Source of the DNA: a virus
Virus record (IMG/VR): IMGVR_UViG_3300027852_001410
Coordinates: 1-39,574 of that record
DNA: 39,574 nt
Direction: 5' to 3' (one strand)
Positions within the stretch are counted from its first letter, which is position 1; each line of letters begins with the position of its first letter. The translations under genes and the position numbers were made by a program. Below the pieces are notes generated by a model. It ran no database searches and was not told the DNA's origin. It saw only the letters and a program-made list of their open reading frames with translations. Positions 36,500 to 39,574 of the stretch are shown here, piece by piece.

Positions 36500-38739
36500 T
36501 GAATAACACAGTTGTCAGATTATATAATCGAACCGTTACATTTCCGACAACTACTGAAGACGTTCCATATAAGCGCTTAAGCGAAATTTCAACATATAAA
36601 GTTTTGTTTTCTTTAATGCATGAGGTGATTGGTTATACAGGCGCATTAATTAGAGTGATAAATACAACTACACTTGTTGAACTTGATATACACCCAAAAA
36701 GTAACGGATTTCTTGATACAGCCGCTTTGCTGGCTCATGCAGGAGTTAATGATTGTGAAATCATGAAGTGGTACGATCAAATGGAAGTTGAAGATTTAAT
36801 CGCTGGTGTAGGACGTAGACCAAAAATTGTGACTGCTGGAGTTTTAAATACCAATCAACATGGTCAAGTAGCGATGCAATTTAATGATACTTTGTTCACA
36901 TCAACAATGCCTTATGGTGCAACAGACACGCCCGTCACAATATCCTGTATTTTTGAAACACCATCAGGTTCAACGATATCTGGTAGGCTATGTGCATCTG
37001 ATACAAGCGGGGATTATGGAATCGAATTGATCACAATATCGAGTGATTACCTTTATATTAATACAAATACTACATCTGGAAATTATCTTACATCTAATAA
37101 CACTAAGACAATTGAGGGTCACAATCGTTATGGTGCGTTTGTTCACATTAAAGCCGGCACAAGTGAGTTGTTTCAAGATGGGATATCAATTGATACATCA
37201 ACTGCTTTAAACGCAAATTTAGACGTTGGAACAGCAAAATGGGCGGTCGGAGATAGAAAAACTACAGTTGACCTCCCTTTTAATGGAACAATGCAAATGA
37301 TTGCAGTTCAACTATCTGATGAAAAAAGTAATCAATCTGAAAATTTCACAGAAGCTAACCCAAGGTATGAAATTGACGGTTCAGAAACGTGGACACCAGA
37401 AACAATCACAATAAAATTGCCAAAAGTAGTAATAGAAACAACAGGCGAATATTTTTCAGACACACCCGAATTATTACCAAACGGCGAATATGCAAACGGG
37501 CGTATAGTTGGCGATATAAATTTCAACCAACAAATGTATTTTTCAACATGGAATAGACCTAATGGCGGTTTGGGCAATGTGGACCTAGTAGGAATAGACA
37601 AAAAAATAAACCATCTGCCTGAAAGTGACTACAACAGAATAGATGTACTTAAAAGTGACGGCACAACATTATCAACATTCGGCAAGGCTGACATCGATAA
37701 TATTGGTTTTATCGAGAAAGGACGAATTAGAATTTCAATCAAGTCAGCATTAGATAAACTCAATACACATTTACCAACAGAATTATTTGATAACACTTAT
37801 CCAAATTTAGAAAACGAGCGAAAAATGCTAGTAATGGGTGAATGTTATTTAGTCAAACCAACCCTGGTAGATGCAACAACCAATAAATATTTTGTTTCTG
37901 ATAATGTTCACAATATTGTCACAGTTTATGATCGTGGAAAAAGTGTCTTATTCACTCAAGTTACAAATGGCTTTACATTAAATCAGCAGCCTAATGGAAA
38001 AATATTAGTAGTTGCACAAGGCCACACGGATGGCGGCACTTATGAAAAATACATTGGCCAACACATAGCAAGACTATTAACTAACATTGATTTTGAAATA
38101 GTGCCAACTGATTTTGACGGTATCTATCCAACAATTGAAACATGCTGGAGCGGAACAAGCGAAACCGTTGGTGATGCTATCCGTGAATTAATAGACGGCT
38201 TAAACATGTATATGTATGTAGATGAAGAAGCCCGTTTAAGATTTGGTAAATTAGCACTACCAGTTTCACCAACAGATACATTGCAAGAGTTCGAAGTGCT
38301 TGGGGATATTAAAGCATTCAAAGATCGTGCGGCTACATTGTCATTAAACATGTCCAATAACCGTAATTTCAATCAATTTGAAGAAAGCGAAATAGTTTAT
38401 ACAGCACTAGAAGCAGACAAAGTTAATTTCCAGAAAAAATACAAAACAACAGCCATCGGAACAGGGCTAGATCCTTTCTACATTAAAAACAACGAATCAC
38501 AAAAATCACAATCAACAGGCGGTATTGCAAATGCACAAACAATACTTGATGACAAAATAGCACTATATTCATCCCTTAGATATTTCTACGATTCAGCTTC
38601 AGCAAGAGGATACACAATGAACCAAGTAATAACAGTAACGCATAGTGAAAAGAACCTAGAAAATGGAAAAAATTTACTCGTGATTGGAAAAAATAAACAT
38701 GCACTTACTAATAAAATAGAATATATATTGTGGGGTTAA
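36499..38739 (+). CDS. Tail protein with concanavalin-like N-terminal domain
   Basis: 746 residues. The N-terminal about 270 residues (YTGALIRVINTTTLVELDIH, GFLDTAALLAHAG ... CEIMKWYDQ, then a LamG-like beta domain with GAFVHIKAGTSELFQDGISI) follow the arabinofuranosidase B/LamG lectin pattern. The following about 470 residues resemble tail hub proteins (TWTPETITIKLPKVVIE, YFSTWNRPNGGLGNVDLVGI, ELIDGLNMYMYVDEEARLRF). It starts TAATG on the tape measure stop. Probably a hub/baseplate protein carrying a sugar-binding module. Confidence 0.7.
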   Translation: MNNTVVRLYNRTVTFPTTTEDVPYKRLSEISTYKVLFSLMHEVIGYTGALIRVINTTTLVELDIHPKSNGFLDTAALLAHAGVNDCEIMKWYDQMEVEDLIAGVGRRPKIVTAGVLNTNQHGQVAMQFNDTLFTSTMPYGATDTPVTISCIFETPSGSTISGRLCASDTSGDYGIELITISSDYLYINTNTTSGNYLTSNNTKTIEGHNRYGAFVHIKAGTSELFQDGISIDTSTALNANLDVGTAKWAVGDRKTTVDLPFNGTMQMIAVQLSDEKSNQSENFTEANPRYEIDGSETWTPETITIKLPKVVIETTGEYFSDTPELLPNGEYANGRIVGDINFNQQMYFSTWNRPNGGLGNVDLVGIDKKINHLPESDYNRIDVLKSDGTTLSTFGKADIDNIGFIEKGRIRISIKSALDKLNTHLPTELFDNTYPNLENERKMLVMGECYLVKPTLVDATTNKYFVSDNVHNIVTVYDRGKSVLFTQVTNGFTLNQQPNGKILVVAQGHTDGGTYEKYIGQHIARLLTNIDFEIVPTDFDGIYPTIETCWSGTSETVGDAIRELIDGLNMYMYVDEEARLRFGKLALPVSPTDTLQEFEVLGDIKAFKDRAATLSLNMSNNRNFNQFEESEIVYTALEADKVNFQKKYKTTAIGTGLDPFYIKNNESQKSQSTGGIANAQTILDDKIALYSSLRYFYDSASARGYTMNQVITVTHSEKNLENGKNLLVIGKNKHALTNKIEYILWG

Positions 38740-38740
38740 T

Positions 38741-39574
38741 ATGACATTTAAACCATTTATTGGATTTGACAACGCTTTCGATGAAAACTCAACAGCATCA
38801 ATCAGTGTTGCAAGCGGAGGAGGCACATTAACGAACAAAACAGATTTAAACAAAATAAAAAATAGAAGTTTGCAAGATAAGTATATATTTAATTTATCAG
38901 CCGCTGGCAATGTTGAAATTATCTTGACAGATTTAAATCATAATGTCGATTTTGGCCAATATCTTTGCTTAATGAATTTAGACTTTAGATTGTCGGCAAG
39001 TGTAACATTTGAATTTTACCTAAATGGAACGTTACAAACTCATGCAGTTGAGGTGTTAATTAAAAAAAATATATATATTGAATATGGAAATATAAGCGCA
39101 CATAGATGTTATTATTTCATTTCGGAATTAAATTTTGATGAAGTTAGAATAACATTAAATGGCGTGAATGACCCTCTTACAGATTATAGCTTGGGAAATG
39201 TGTATATTGGAGGACTAGAATATTTATCAATTAAGCCAAACATGAAGATTACATCAATTGACAGATCAAAAACAGATGAAAGCAATGGTGGTCAAAAGTA
39301 CGCACAAGAGGGTGTAATTAGTGAAGTTGTTAATGTAGAAACAAATCCTTTGCCTTCCTATGAAACATTTATTGAATCAGCGAGCATAAAATATATTAAT
39401 CAAAAAGTAGGTACGTTTAAACCTGTTGTTTTCATACCGTCTTCCGATGAAGCAAGCACTCTATATTACGGTGCATTAACAAAGCCTATTGAATTTACAC
39501 AAATTAAAGCAAAAGAAAAATCAACTGGTAACTGGCTATGGACTGCAAAATTCCAAATTGAAGAAGAGTTATAA
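38741..39574 (+). CDS. Putative tail tip protein
   Basis: 277 residues, no family recognised. Beta-rich (NVEIILTDLNHNVDFGQYLC, SVTFEFYLNGTLQTHAVEVL, YFISELNFDEVRITLNGVND), consistent with a baseplate or receptor-binding structural protein. It starts 1 nt after the previous gene. The window ends at its stop, so more tail genes probably follow. Confidence 0.6.
   Translation: MTFKPFIGFDNAFDENSTASISVASGGGTLTNKTDLNKIKNRSLQDKYIFNLSAAGNVEIILTDLNHNVDFGQYLCLMNLDFRLSASVTFEFYLNGTLQTHAVEVLIKKNIYIEYGNISAHRCYYFISELNFDEVRITLNGVNDPLTDYSLGNVYIGGLEYLSIKPNMKITSIDRSKTDESNGGQKYAQEGVISEVVNVETNPLPSYETFIESASIKYINQKVGTFKPVVFIPSSDEASTLYYGALTKPIEFTQIKAKEKSTGNWLWTAKFQIEEEL

Overview
The window reads as most of a temperate, tailed (siphovirus-type, HK97-like) prophage from an AT-rich, probably gammaproteobacterial host. 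It opens on the 3' end of a tyrosine integrase and stops after a tail gene. No host gene, rRNA, tRNA, insertion sequence or CRISPR array is visible. Host assignment is an inference from base composition, lipobox proteins, a Gram-negative spanin pair and the protein families present. The att sites and the distal tail/receptor-binding genes are not seen and probably lie outside.

Layout. (1) 1-5304, minus strand: one long operon ending in integrase. It holds an excisionase-like protein, an HNH nuclease and many small, often 4-nt-overlapping genes. Its promoter (5397-5425) carries two operator palindromes. (2) 5546-7955: accessory (moron-like) genes: a lipoprotein, an ImmA/IrrE metallopeptidase with a membrane partner, a small secreted protein with a twin GDGEGTGGK motif, and a DUF6502-like protein. 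(3) 7989-8957: immunity region with a minus-strand HTH repressor, a plus-strand Cro-like gene and ATATCANNNTGATAT operators that also occur at the integrase-operon promoter. (4) 8957-17361, plus strand: early operon in which nearly every gene starts on the stop of the previous one. Three minus-strand membrane genes are embedded in it, and the plus-strand chain of coupled ORFs runs across them unbroken. It also encodes a Rv2179c-like exonuclease, a C4-like antisense RNA upstream of a BRO antirepressor, a replication protein gene containing five iterons, an AP2-like protein, nucleases, and a Q-like antiterminator. (5) 17371-18005: hicAB toxin-antitoxin. (6) 18022-18097: late promoter followed at once by an intrinsic terminator, the arrangement on which Q antiterminators act. 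(7) 18129-20483: lysis (holin-like, signal-peptide transglycosylase, overlapping Rz/Rz1 spanins, XhlA-like protein). (8) 20483-39574: accessory surface proteins, an HNH-kinase fusion, a probable cos region, terminases, portal, protease, capsid, connectors, tail tube, G/GT chaperones with a canonical -1 frameshift, tape measure and tail proteins.

How it fits together: the repressor probably silences both the early plus operon and the minus integrase operon. It has no visible self-cleaving domain, so the ImmA/IrrE protease and the BRO antirepressor are candidate inducers. Early transcription would produce the Q-like protein, which would let polymerase pass the terminator at 18064-18097 and the further intrinsic terminators inside the late operon (18921, 28497, 30701).

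The least-explained parts are the coupled-ORF chain over antisense genes (8957-11946), a hairpin-dense stretch with mutually exclusive pairings (10242-10437), and a strongly over-represented 9-mer, TGCCAGTGC.
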